DNA of 64,000 bases. Origin: Enterocloster asparagiformis. Its GTDB lineage: Bacteria; Bacillota; Clostridia; Lachnospirales; Lachnospiraceae. Positions 1 through 8,059 of this stretch are shown here, one piece after another. Position 1 is the first letter of the stretch. Each line of letters opens with the position of its first letter. The translations under genes were made by a program, and so were the position numbers. The stretch is taken from positions 124,001 through 188,000 of the forward strand of contig JAGZSY010000002.1 of NCBI GenBank assembly GCA_018380885.1, read 5' to 3'. The notes beneath the pieces are model-generated. The model ran no database searches, was not told the DNA's origin, and was given only the letters and a program-made list of their open reading frames with translations.

Positions 1-944
1 CCCTGAATCAGCAGGGGTATATCCAGTGCGGACGGGCACGCCGGGCAGCAGTAGCGGCAGGCGGAGCACGGGACTCCCAACTCCTCCAGAAAGCGCTCCG
101 ACGCCCTTTTCAAAGCTGCCCGTTCAGGCTCCGAAAGCGGTTCCGGCCTTTCAAACGTCTTTACATTGTCCAAAACCTGTTCCACCGTGGACATACCGCT
201 GAGAACCATCTGCACATGGGGAAGCCCCATCAGAAAGCGGAAGGCCCAGGATGACAGGGAGCGGTCCGGCGCGGCTGATTTTAAAATTTCCTCCGCCTCC
301 CGGTTGAGAACGGAAAGCCTGCCGCCCTTTAGCGGTTCCATCACCCATATGGGTATCCCATGTTCCGCCAGGATTTCGTACTGCCGTTCTGCCTCTAACA
401 GTGTCCAGTCCAAATAATTGATCTGGATCATAGCCATATCAAATCCGTCGTACCAGTCTAAAAAGCGTTCCAACGCAGGGGGCGCCGCGTGGGAGGAGAA
501 CCCGAGATACCGAATCCTTCCGGCTTTTTTCTGTTCCAACAGGTAGCCAAGATAGTTCTTCTCTCTGTCCATATAGGCTGAAATAAAATTTTCATCCATG
601 CCGTGCAACAGATAAAAATCAAAATAATCTGTATGAAGTCGCCTGAGCTGTTCTTCAAACACAGTATGTATATCCTCATTGGCCGCCTCATAGAATTTTG
701 TGGCGAGATGATAGCTGTGGCGGGGATAGTCGGGCAGAACTTCTCCCAGAAAGCGTTCTGAATCTCCATTCTGGTAGGTGTAGGCCGTGTCAATATAATT
801 GATTCCGCCGGACAATGCCCGGTCAATGACCTTTCGCCCTTCTTGCCTGTCTATGCGGTTTGGATTGTCCTTTTCCATCGGCAGGCGCAGCGCGCCGATC
901 CCCAACGCTGATAAATTTAATGAATGAAATTTTTTATAGTACAT
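1..944 (-). CDS. aldo/keto reductase with ferredoxin-like tail, 3' end cut by window edge
   Basis: NAD(P)H-dependent aldo/keto reductase, probably cytoplasmic. The frame is open from an ATG at 944 to the edge (314 codons), preceded by a strong GGGAGGGG ribosome site. Typical AKR landmarks are visible: an N-terminal LSALGIGALRLP strand, YIDTAYTYQNGDSE with the catalytic Tyr, LATKF with the Lys, and FYLLHGMD with the His. The last visible residues carry a C-x2-C-x2-CC-x2-CP cluster, the start of the 4Fe-4S tail found in this AKR subfamily; a second Cys motif would lie outside the window. It lies directly downstream of the small frame at 995-1237 and probably shares its promoter. A divergent LysR gene suggests local control. 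Substrate unknown. Confidence 0.9.
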   Translation of the reverse strand, partial: MYYKKFHSLNLSALGIGALRLPMEKDNPNRIDRQEGRKVIDRALSGGINYIDTAYTYQNGDSERFLGEVLPDYPRHSYHLATKFYEAANEDIHTVFEEQLRRLHTDYFDFYLLHGMDENFISAYMDREKNYLGYLLEQKKAGRIRYLGFSSHAAPPALERFLDWYDGFDMAMIQINYLDWTLLEAERQYEILAEHGIPIWVMEPLKGGRLSVLNREAEEILKSAAPDRSLSSWAFRFLMGLPHVQMVLSGMSTVEQVLDNVKTFERPEPLSEPERAALKRASERFLEELGVPCSACRYCCPACPSALDIPLLIQ

Positions 945-994
945 GTTCCCCTCCCATAAAGTTCCTCGGCATAGACGCAGGGGCCCTTGCTCTT

Positions 995-1237
995 TTACAC
1001 CGCCTCCAGGGCGCTCCCACCTTGACCGCCGGATGTTTTATGCTTTACCGGGCCCCTTTGCCCGGTAAAGCTCCGCCCCCAGCGCCGGTCCGTAACGTTT
1101 GTGATATCTCGCTTGTTTCCGTTCTGCCGCTCCCCCGCCACGCCCAATGCGATAAACTGCGCCACTGTCTCCTGACCGCATCCGGCGTCCTCCAGATTTT
1201 GAATCACGGAATCATGGCTTTCCATATAGTTTGCCAT
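995..1237 (-). pseudogene. small protein with intact start and degenerate C-terminal half
   Basis: 80 codons with a good ribosome site (AGAGGTGG) and a sigma-A-like promoter upstream. The first ~38 residues (MANYMESHDSVIQNLEDAGC and on) look like a real charged small protein of a kind that I recall near aldo/keto reductases in Lachnospiraceae; that recollection is unverified. After about residue 40 the sequence becomes Gly/Arg-rich and low in helix-forming residues, and it contains a perfect 11-bp hairpin (1043-1070). I infer a frameshift or replacement that removed the original C-terminus. The promoter still serves the reductase gene downstream. Confidence 0.45.
1043..1070. repeat. perfect 11-bp inverted repeat, 6-nt loop
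   Basis: Arms CTTTACCGGGC and GCCCGGTAAAG flank a CCCTTT loop inside the degenerate half of the small frame. No T-run follows on either strand, so it is not a standard terminator. It could be a mobile-hairpin scar or an attenuating structure ahead of the reductase gene. Confidence 0.6.
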
Positions 1238-1258
1238 ATGTCCACCTCTTTTATCTCC

Positions 1259-1287
1259 ATTATAGTTTAAGACATCGCCGGCATCAA
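1259..1287 (-). promoter_or_regulatory. sigma-A-type promoter for the small frame and aldo/keto reductase
   Basis: Read on the minus strand: -35 TTGATG, a 17-nt spacer, -10 TATAAT, ending about 20 bases before the start at 1237. It sits back to back with the LysR promoter, as is usual for LysR-controlled divergent units. Confidence 0.6.
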
Positions 1288-1314
1288 ATACTTATGTCAA
1301 ATGCAGTTCCCTAC

Positions 1315-1344
1315 TTGACGAGCATATTAAATTTTATCTATACT
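1315..1344 (+). promoter_or_regulatory. promoter of the divergent LysR gene
   Basis: TTGACG, an 18-nt spacer, TATACT, about 40 bases upstream of the TTG start at 1385. Together with the opposite promoter at 1259-1287 it defines a compact intergenic control region. Confidence 0.55.
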
Positions 1345-1384
1345 GGACTTAGACCTTACGCCATACGGAGATGGAGGAACCAGC

Positions 1385-2272
1385 TTGGATATTCGCGTTT
1401 TAAGATACTTTATGGCTGTCGCCAGGGAAGAAAGCATATCAGGGGCCGCGGAGTCCCTTCACATGACTCAGCCGACGCTGTCACGGCAGCTCATGGATTT
1501 AGAGGATGAGCTTGGAAAAAAACTGTTGATCAGAGGAAACCGCAGAATCACGCTGACAGAGGAAGGGATGCTTTTACGCAAACGGGCGGCGGAAATCCTT
1601 GATCTGGTGGAAAAGACAGAGGCGGAGCTTACTGCGCCGGACGAAGCCGTAAGCGGGGATATTTATATCGGAGGCGGGGAGACAGACGCCATGCGCCTGA
1701 TTGCCAGAATCGCCACAGATTTGCAAAAGAACTGTCCCAATATCCGTTACCACCTATACAGCGGAAACGCGGACGACGTGATGGAACGGCTGGACAAGGG
1801 GCTTCTGGACTTTGGAATCCTCATAGAACCGGCAGATATGAAAAAATACGATTATATCCGCCTTCCCGTCACCGATACCTGGGGGCTTTTGATGCCCAGG
1901 GACTGCCCGCTGGCAGCCCGCGATTATATCCGGCCGGAGGATATCTGGGAGCTGCCCATTATCACCTCCCGCCAGACCATGGTCAGCAATGAATTTTCCG
2001 GCTGGCTGAAAAAGGAATTTGAAAAGCTGAATATTGTGGCCACCTATAATCTGGTCTACAACGCCTCCCTCATGGTGGAGGAAGGGTTGGGATACGCCCT
2101 GTGCCTTGACAAACTGGTGAACACGTCTGAGAGCAGCAGCCTGTGTTTCCGCCCGCTGAGACCTAAGATGGAAGCCCATCTTGACATTGTCTGGAAAAAA
2201 TACCAGATATTTTCCAGAGCAGCCGACCACTTTCTGGAAAATGTGCGGGACGCCTTCCACGGCAGCATCTAG
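1385..2272 (+). CDS. LysR-family transcriptional regulator
   Basis: 295 residues, the usual LysR length. Residues 1-60 form the winged helix-turn-helix (GAAESLHMTQPTLSRQLMDL), and residues ~90-290 form the periplasmic-binding-protein-like effector domain. The start is TTG, chosen because GGAGG lies 6-7 bases upstream and the protein begins directly with the conserved DIRVLRYF. It is divergent from the small frame and aldo/keto reductase, so I infer that it controls them in response to a small aromatic or carbonyl compound. It is closely similar to the LysR at 18108-18968 (same MxIRVLxYFxxVAREExI opening), suggesting paralogy. Confidence 0.93.
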   Translation: MDIRVLRYFMAVAREESISGAAESLHMTQPTLSRQLMDLEDELGKKLLIRGNRRITLTEEGMLLRKRAAEILDLVEKTEAELTAPDEAVSGDIYIGGGETDAMRLIARIATDLQKNCPNIRYHLYSGNADDVMERLDKGLLDFGILIEPADMKKYDYIRLPVTDTWGLLMPRDCPLAARDYIRPEDIWELPIITSRQTMVSNEFSGWLKKEFEKLNIVATYNLVYNASLMVEEGLGYALCLDKLVNTSESSSLCFRPLRPKMEAHLDIVWKKYQIFSRAADHFLENVRDAFHGSI

Positions 2273-2405
2273 TCTCCGCATCACAGGGGGCGTTGCGTTC
2301 CGTCCCCGCCCCCGATCTGCATAGGTATTTTTACCGTGATACAATAATAGCCGGCATTGGCCGTGCCACCTGCCCGGGCAGTTCCACTCCTCCATTTTAT
2401 ACCTG

Positions 2406-4940
2406 CTATTTTTTCAAATACCTGCCGGTAACACTCTGGGAATTGGCCGCAATTTCATCTGGCGTTCCGGTTGCGACAATGCGGCCTCCGTCCACACCTC
2501 CCCCCGGCCCCATGTCAATCAGATAATCCGCATTTGAAATAACATCCAGATCGTGCTCTATCACAAGGACCGTGGCGCCATATTCCACCAACCGGTCAAA
2601 AACCCTCAGCAGGGTGCGCACATCCAATGGATGCAGTCCTATGGTCGGTTCATCAAACACAAAAACCGTCCCCGACTGCTGCCTGCCCATTTCAGATGCC
2701 AGCTTAAGTCTTTGGGCTTCGCCGCCGGACAGGCTGGGCGTTTCCTCGCCAAGAGTGAGGTAGCCAAGGCCCAGATCAGCAAGAACCTGCAGCCGCTGAC
2801 ACACTGTTTTCAAATCTTCACACGCTGTCAATGCGTGTTTTACATCCATAGCCATAATTTCCGGCAGAGAATACCCTTTTCCCGCCTTGTTTGCGCGCTT
2901 AATTTGTTCCGCTTTCCTGGCATATCTTGATCCTCTGCACTCCGGGCAGGGGATTTCTACATCCGGCAGGAACTGTACATCCAGACTGATTGTTCCTGTT
3001 CCGTCGCAGGTTGGGCAGCGCAGCCGGCCGGTATTATAGGAAAAATCACCGGCCCTATAGCCCTGCGCTTTGGCGTCTGGCGTCCTTGCGTAAATCTTCC
3101 GCAGCTCGTCGTGTACGTTGGCGTAGGTGGCCACAGTGGAACGCACATTTATGCCTATGGGAGCTGCATCGATCAGCTTTACCTGCCGTATCTGTTCCGC
3201 TGAAATTTCCAATACATGGCCGGGAAGTTTTTTTCCGGCAATAGCTGCTTCCAAGCCGGGAATCAAGCTTTCCAGAATCAGCGTAGTTTTACCAGAGCCG
3301 GACACGCCTGTGATGACCGTCAGCCTGCCCTGTGGTATATCCACCTCCAATGGCTTTACCGTATGGATTTCACCGGTGGACAAGTGCATTTTCCCCAAGT
3401 CAAACAACTCCCCCGAGTCAGCGCGATTTCTCATCCAGATTCTGGATTCACCGGAGAGAAACGGTCCAATCTGGGAAACAGGGTTTTGCTTGATAGCCGG
3501 GACGGTTCCCTGCGCAATAACCCTGCCGCCGTCCGCCCCCGCCTCCGGCCCCATTTCAACAATCCAATCCGCTTCCGACAATATCTGTGTGTCATGATCT
3601 ACCAGCACAATGGAGTTTCCATCGGCAATCAGATCGCGCATAACGCCTGTAAGCCCGATGATGTTAGAGGGGTGCAGGCCGATCGACGGCTCATCCAGAA
3701 CATACAGGACACCGGTAGTGCGGTTGCGTACCGCCCGCGCCAGCTGCATCCGCTGCCGTTCTCCAGTGGAGAGCGTGGCTGCGGCTCGGTCAAGGCTGAG
3801 ATAGCCAAGCCCCAAATCCATCAGCCGTTTGGCCACAGACTGAAACGATTCGCAGATTGCCTGGGCCATAGGACGCATTTCGACCGGCAGTGTTCCCGGC
3901 ACTTCAGCCACCCAGGATACCATTTGATCCAGCGTCATTCTACAGGCCTCATCCAGAGAAATCCCCCGCAGCTTCGGCAGCCTCGCGGCGGCGGAAAGCC
4001 GGGAACCGCCGCAATCCGGACATACTCCCTGCTTCAGATACTTTTCCACCCGCTTCATGCCCTTTTCGTCTTTTACCTTGGCAAGGGCATTTTCTACCGT
4101 ATAATTGGCATTAAAATAAGTGAAATCCAGCTCCCCGGCCTGGTTGCTGCCATTCTTGGGCTTATAGAAAATATGCTTTTTTTCCGCCGGGCCGTGAAAG
4201 ACGATCTCACGCTCCTTAGCGGTCAGTTGGGAAAAGGGAACATCGGTGCGTACCCCCATCGCGCGGCACACGTCTGTCATCAGCGACCACATCAGGGTAT
4301 TCCACGGGGCAACCGCGCCCTCATCAATTGTCAGGGATTCGTCCGGCACCAGGGTATCCTGATCGACGGTGCGAACCACCCCGGTGCCGCCGCAGGTGCG
4401 GCAGGCCCCCTGGCTGTTAAAGGCCAGCTCCTCTGCCGATGGCGCAAAAAAACGCTCCCCGCATTCCGGACATACCAGTTCCTGCCCCGCGGCCACTGCC
4501 AACGCCGGTTCCAGATAGTGCCCATTGGGGCAGCAATGGCTGGAGAGCCGGGAGTACATCAGCCGCAGGCTGTTCAAAAGTTCCGTTCCCGTTCCGAAGG
4601 TACTGCGGATGCCGGGCACGCCGGGGCGCTGATGCAGCGCCAGCGCAGCCGGTATATAGAGCACCTCATCCACCTGCGCCCTGGCTGCCTGGGTCATGCG
4701 GCGGCGGGTATAAGTCGAAAGTGCATCGAGATAGCGCCTCGATCCCTCAGCATACAAAACGCCCAGCGCCAACGATGATTTCCCGGAACCGGAGACGCCT
4801 GCGATACCCACAATCTGATTCAGCGGAATATCCACATCAATATTTTTCAGATTGTGTACTCTTGCGTTCCTCACCTGAATCCGGTTTGGAATCTTATTTT
4901 CCCTGTGGATTGTTTGATTGTTTTCCTTTTGTCCACCCAT
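2406..4940 (-). CDS. UvrA2-like excinuclease subunit A paralogue
   Basis: 844 residues, about 100 shorter than canonical UvrA. It has two ABC ATPase halves: Walker A GVSGSGKSS at ~48-56 and GVSGSGKTT in the second half, with signatures LSTGERQRMQLAR and LSGGEAQRLKLA. A CxxC zinc module lies in each half (CRTCGGTG, and CPTCDGTG paired with CPECRGSRY). After YSRLSSHCCPNGH the sequence goes almost directly to CPECGERFF, so the long insertion that binds UvrB in canonical UvrA appears absent. This is the UvrA2 / DrrC-like architecture, linked in other species to tolerance of DNA-binding drugs. The start is set by AGAAGAGG just upstream. It is not in an operon with uvrB (40560-42542). Confidence 0.9.
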   Translation of the reverse strand: MGGQKENNQTIHRENKIPNRIQVRNARVHNLKNIDVDIPLNQIVGIAGVSGSGKSSLALGVLYAEGSRRYLDALSTYTRRRMTQAARAQVDEVLYIPAALALHQRPGVPGIRSTFGTGTELLNSLRLMYSRLSSHCCPNGHYLEPALAVAAGQELVCPECGERFFAPSAEELAFNSQGACRTCGGTGVVRTVDQDTLVPDESLTIDEGAVAPWNTLMWSLMTDVCRAMGVRTDVPFSQLTAKEREIVFHGPAEKKHIFYKPKNGSNQAGELDFTYFNANYTVENALAKVKDEKGMKRVEKYLKQGVCPDCGGSRLSAAARLPKLRGISLDEACRMTLDQMVSWVAEVPGTLPVEMRPMAQAICESFQSVAKRLMDLGLGYLSLDRAAATLSTGERQRMQLARAVRNRTTGVLYVLDEPSIGLHPSNIIGLTGVMRDLIADGNSIVLVDHDTQILSEADWIVEMGPEAGADGGRVIAQGTVPAIKQNPVSQIGPFLSGESRIWMRNRADSGELFDLGKMHLSTGEIHTVKPLEVDIPQGRLTVITGVSGSGKTTLILESLIPGLEAAIAGKKLPGHVLEISAEQIRQVKLIDAAPIGINVRSTVATYANVHDELRKIYARTPDAKAQGYRAGDFSYNTGRLRCPTCDGTGTISLDVQFLPDVEIPCPECRGSRYARKAEQIKRANKAGKGYSLPEIMAMDVKHALTACEDLKTVCQRLQVLADLGLGYLTLGEETPSLSGGEAQRLKLASEMGRQQSGTVFVFDEPTIGLHPLDVRTLLRVFDRLVEYGATVLVIEHDLDVISNADYLIDMGPGGGVDGGRIVATGTPDEIAANSQSVTGRYLKK

Positions 4941-4982
4941 CCTCTTCTCACCGATCCTGTCCTTTTAATTTTGCTATTCTTG

Positions 4983-4991
4983 ATTATACCA
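4983..4991 (-). promoter_or_regulatory. extended -10 promoter of the uvrA2-like gene
   Basis: Minus strand TGGTATAAT, an extended -10 element, about 45 bases upstream of the start at 4940. No good -35 is visible at 17 bases. No GAAC-N4-GTTC SOS box is seen here, unlike upstream of uvrB. Confidence 0.5.
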
Positions 4992-5154
4992 CCTTTCCAG
5001 TTAAATGATTTCCAATTTTTTGATTCACGTTCTGATCTGTATTCCTTCGGGCATTCAGCGGGAATCTGGTCAATCATCAACGCGGTGTCCTTCTATCCAA
5101 TACAATATCCGGCGTTGACACATGCTTTTACATACTGCATTAAATCATCCTATT

Positions 5155-6057
5155 TTATATGACGCAGTCCACGATAAGTCCCGTCAACAGAGAGAATAAA
5201 ATCACAAAAGCGAGGTACAGCGCGAACCGCTTCATTCCCAGCACAATCTTCACAGCGCCCAGGTTGGTAATCTTGGTGGCAGGGCCGGTCAGCATAAAGG
5301 AGGCCGCCGCGCCCATGCTCATGCCATCGGTCAGCCACTGCTGCAAAAGCGGAATCGTCCCTCCACCGCATACATAGAGCGGGACTCCGATGGTGGCGGC
5401 CATCAGCACTCCAAAGCCTTCATTTTTCCCAAACAGCCCGGCAAAGGCCTCCTGGGGCACATACCGCTGGAACAGGGCGGAAAGAACGATGCCCGCCAGG
5501 AAATACACGCCGGTCGCTTTCACATTGCGCCCAAAATTTTTCAGCAGCCGGAGCACGTAATTGGGGTCCGTATCACGGTTCCCCGGCTCTCCGAAGCCGG
5601 TGAAATTAAAAAACGGCTTCTTTGCATAAAATATATGTACCATCAGACCTGCAAACACACCGCAGAGGAAGCAGGAAATAATCCGCACCGCCAGCCCGGC
5701 CGGCCCCAATGCGGCGCTATAAATAATCAGCTGGGGATTTAAAAGAATGGAGGACATCATAAAGGCCGCCAGCCAATCCTCCCTCATTCCCTGTCTGGCG
5801 AAGGACGCCGCAATGGAAATGGTCCCATACATACACAGAGGAGAGGCAATCCCCAGGAGGCATGCCGGAATAATCCCTAACACTCCCAGCTTTTTATTGC
5901 GCAGCTTCACAAATAGCTGGTGGATATACGCTTTTCCGAATACCGATATCACCGACCCGATTGCCATGCCAAGAAGCCAATACCGGAAAATCTGGCGAAA
6001 CTGTACTGTAAAGTAATACCATACATAGATAAATTCACGCTGCAAAATCTCAATCAT
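5155..6057 (-). CDS. ArsP-type (PF03773) membrane permease
   Basis: 300 residues with about eight hydrophobic helices. It matches the permease family that includes ArsP organoarsenical and SO_0444-type metal exporters. Two conserved segments with cysteine are clear: GIASPLCMYGTI in the first half and VPLYVCGGGTIPL in the second, an internally duplicated pattern expected to line the transport path. Its ATG lies inside the end of the upstream DUF362 gene (ATGATTGA, 8-nt overlap), so the two are translationally coupled. Substrate not determinable; a metal, metalloid or organo-metalloid is possible by family. Confidence 0.85.
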   Translation of the reverse strand: MIEILQREFIYVWYYFTVQFRQIFRYWLLGMAIGSVISVFGKAYIHQLFVKLRNKKLGVLGIIPACLLGIASPLCMYGTISIAASFARQGMREDWLAAFMMSSILLNPQLIIYSAALGPAGLAVRIISCFLCGVFAGLMVHIFYAKKPFFNFTGFGEPGNRDTDPNYVLRLLKNFGRNVKATGVYFLAGIVLSALFQRYVPQEAFAGLFGKNEGFGVLMAATIGVPLYVCGGGTIPLLQQWLTDGMSMGAAASFMLTGPATKITNLGAVKIVLGMKRFALYLAFVILFSLLTGLIVDCVI

Positions 6058-7123
6058 CTAAATTCACCAGCCGGTACTCGCGGCTTCCCAGCCCGATTGC
6101 CGCTGCATTTTCAAGCGTGTGCAGCCCATTCCTGGACTCGATCCGCTCCACCAGCGAGGCCGCCTCCCCATCTTTCTGCGCATACACCAGATCAATGCAG
6201 GCCTGGTCAAGGGCGACCGGATCGGCGGAGGCCAAAATACCGATGTCATGCATATCCGGCTTAGCCGGATTCCCGTTACAGTCGCAGTCCACCGACAGCC
6301 GGTTCATCACGTTGATGTAGACAATCCGATCTCCATTTCCAAGGTAATCGGACACGGCCTTCCCAGCGTCCCCCATAGATTCCAGAAAACGGTCCTGGTC
6401 GCCGCCCCAGGGACTTCTCTTGCTGCCGCCCCCAGTATGTATCCAGGATTTACCCTCGCTGGAGCCGAGACCGATGGAGATATTTTTAATCGCGCCGCCA
6501 AAACCTGCCATGGCATGGCCCTTGAAATGGGACAGCACCAAATACGAATCGTAATTGGCAAAATGGGACCCTACAAAATTTTCCGTCAGCCGGGTTCCTC
6601 CGGTGACCGGAATGCTCATGGAACCGTCAGCATCTAAAATATCCACATCGGCAATGGCGGTAAACCCATGATCCTTTGCCACCTGCCTATGCATAGCCGT
6701 CCCGCTTCGGGAACCGCCGTAAGCCGTGTTGCACTCCACGATTGTTCCGTTTACAGACTGTACCAGTTCCTTAATCAGGTTTGGATCAAGATAGTTGCTG
6801 GCCGGCGGCTCACCGGTGGACAGCTTCACCGCCACATTGCCGGTGGGAGTCCAGTTAAGCGCCGCATAGGCTTTCATCATTGCCTCAGAGCTGATATCCG
6901 ACAGGTAATACACTTTTGGCGCGGTTTCATTATCCACCCGGTGAGCCAACACGTCCGGTGCAACTACCGCCCCGCCATTGGTGATGACTGATCCCTCTGC
7001 GCTTGCGGTATTCTGAGCGGCCGGCTGTGTGCCGCCGGCCCCTAAAGCGTCCATGCTGCATCCAGACAGTAAGGCCGCGGTCAGAGCGGCTGCCAAAAGC
7101 GGAATGATTGATTTTCTTTTCAT
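6050..7123 (-). CDS. DUF362-domain lipoprotein
   Basis: 357 residues. The start is set at MKRKSI because AAAGGAG precedes it by 7 bases; an upstream in-frame ATG would spoil the signal. Residues 1-22 are a lipoprotein signal ending in LLSGC, so the protein is expected on the outer face of the membrane. The rest matches DUF362 (…DIGILASADPVALDQACIDLVY near the end, GGAIKNISIGLGS in the middle). Many DUF362 proteins carry ferredoxin clusters; none is seen here. Function of the family is unclear. It overlaps the permease gene by 8 nt and follows a DUF4405 gene by 11 bases, forming a three-gene unit. Confidence 0.85.
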   Translation of the reverse strand: MKRKSIIPLLAAALTAALLSGCSMDALGAGGTQPAAQNTASAEGSVITNGGAVVAPDVLAHRVDNETAPKVYYLSDISSEAMMKAYAALNWTPTGNVAVKLSTGEPPASNYLDPNLIKELVQSVNGTIVECNTAYGGSRSGTAMHRQVAKDHGFTAIADVDILDADGSMSIPVTGGTRLTENFVGSHFANYDSYLVLSHFKGHAMAGFGGAIKNISIGLGSSEGKSWIHTGGGSKRSPWGGDQDRFLESMGDAGKAVSDYLGNGDRIVYINVMNRLSVDCDCNGNPAKPDMHDIGILASADPVALDQACIDLVYAQKDGEAASLVERIESRNGLHTLENAAAIGLGSREYRLVNLDD

Positions 7124-7134
7124 AAAATCTCCTT

Positions 7135-7824
7135 TCATTGTTCTTTTTTTCTGAAGTACGGCAGTTCCCACCGTGTATTTTTTGCTTGTATCCCCTTTGC
7201 CAGATTCACGGCCCCGTGCCCGATTGCCGCAAATAAAATCATAACCGTCAGATAGTCAAATAAAAAGAAAAACACTGCTTCTCCAAAATCAAAGAATACA
7301 AATTGGTTTCGTAAAAACAAATAGGAAGGAATCTGCCTTTTAAATAATGCATAAATTCCATACAGTCCCAATATCCCGACTATGACGCGGGCGCCGGCAG
7401 GCACCTGACCATTTTTTACTATTTTTCCTGCCATCATGTCCAGATGCAGCCCGAGATGGACGCTCATCAGCAAAAAGCCCCAGTAGGAAGCAAGCAGATG
7501 AATCAGCCTTGCCCATGAAGCCCCTTTAAAAAAAGTGAAAACATGTTTTGACATGACAATCCCGCTGATTGGCAGGGCAAACATAATCAGTGTCAGCAGT
7601 ATATTTACCGCCGTATACAACGCCCTCACCGGCGTATACCGTCCCCTGAAAAGATTGTTAAACCACTGCCTGTTTAAAATATGATGCAGGATAAAGGCAA
7701 AAAGCATTCCCAGGCCCAGCCACTCATGAATCGTTTCCCCGAGCAGGGAGTAAGCCATCAGAAGCGGAAGCAAGACACACATGATAACATCAATTATCGT
7801 TTTTATCCTGTTTCTGTTATCCAT
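7135..7824 (-). CDS. DUF4405 membrane protein with paired histidines
   Basis: 229 residues, four to six predicted membrane helices. His33 and His47 are 14 apart in the first hydrophobic pair, and His109 and His123 are 14 apart in a later pair, with extra His48, His127 and His203. Such spacing is what bis-histidine b-type haem four-helix bundles show, so I infer a small membrane cytochrome. Family knowledge: DUF4405 is related to cytochrome b561-type domains. It lies immediately upstream of the DUF362 lipoprotein and may supply electrons to an outside-facing partner. The start follows a CAGGAGGAAAA ribosome site. Confidence 0.8.
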   Translation of the reverse strand: MDNRNRIKTIIDVIMCVLLPLLMAYSLLGETIHEWLGLGMLFAFILHHILNRQWFNNLFRGRYTPVRALYTAVNILLTLIMFALPISGIVMSKHVFTFFKGASWARLIHLLASYWGFLLMSVHLGLHLDMMAGKIVKNGQVPAGARVIVGILGLYGIYALFKRQIPSYLFLRNQFVFFDFGEAVFFFLFDYLTVMILFAAIGHGAVNLAKGIQAKNTRWELPYFRKKEQ

Positions 7825-7842
7825 CGTGTTTTCCTCCTGTCT

Positions 7843-7962
7843 TTAACTTGGCAGGGGAACGCCGGCGTTATTACCCGCCAGCAGCCAGGCGGCCTCTTCC
7901 GCCCGGGAACGCTCACGATTGTTCTGTGCTGTTTCCACCAGCGCTTCCGGCAGCGTAATCAT
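7843..7962 (-). pseudogene. short unrecognised frame, probable gene remnant
   Basis: A 39-codon frame (MITLPEALVETAQNNRERSR and on) ending between the ferredoxin-tailed reductase and the DUF4405 gene. It has no clear ribosome site. The composition (acidic/basic helix, ending GVPLPS) looks like the C-terminus of a larger protein. The stretch 7963-8059 upstream of it contains a GAGGAG motif after the reductase stop but no sensible frame, consistent with an internal deletion. Confidence 0.3.
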
Positions 7963-8059
7963 ATGCACCGGCTCCCGTATCCAGCAATTTTTTTCGGAGT
8001 TTCATTGTCAAAAGGTTATCTGTGTGACCTTCCGATCAAATTCCGTTTGGTATTTCTCC

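Noticed and set aside
3216..4778. 520-codon plus-strand open frame
   Set aside because: Entirely antisense to the UvrA2-like gene; no ribosome site; composition is that of a mirrored GC-rich gene.
5089..5154. Possible riboswitch or terminator after the permease
   Set aside because: No stable hairpin with T-run or conserved riboswitch core could be found by eye.
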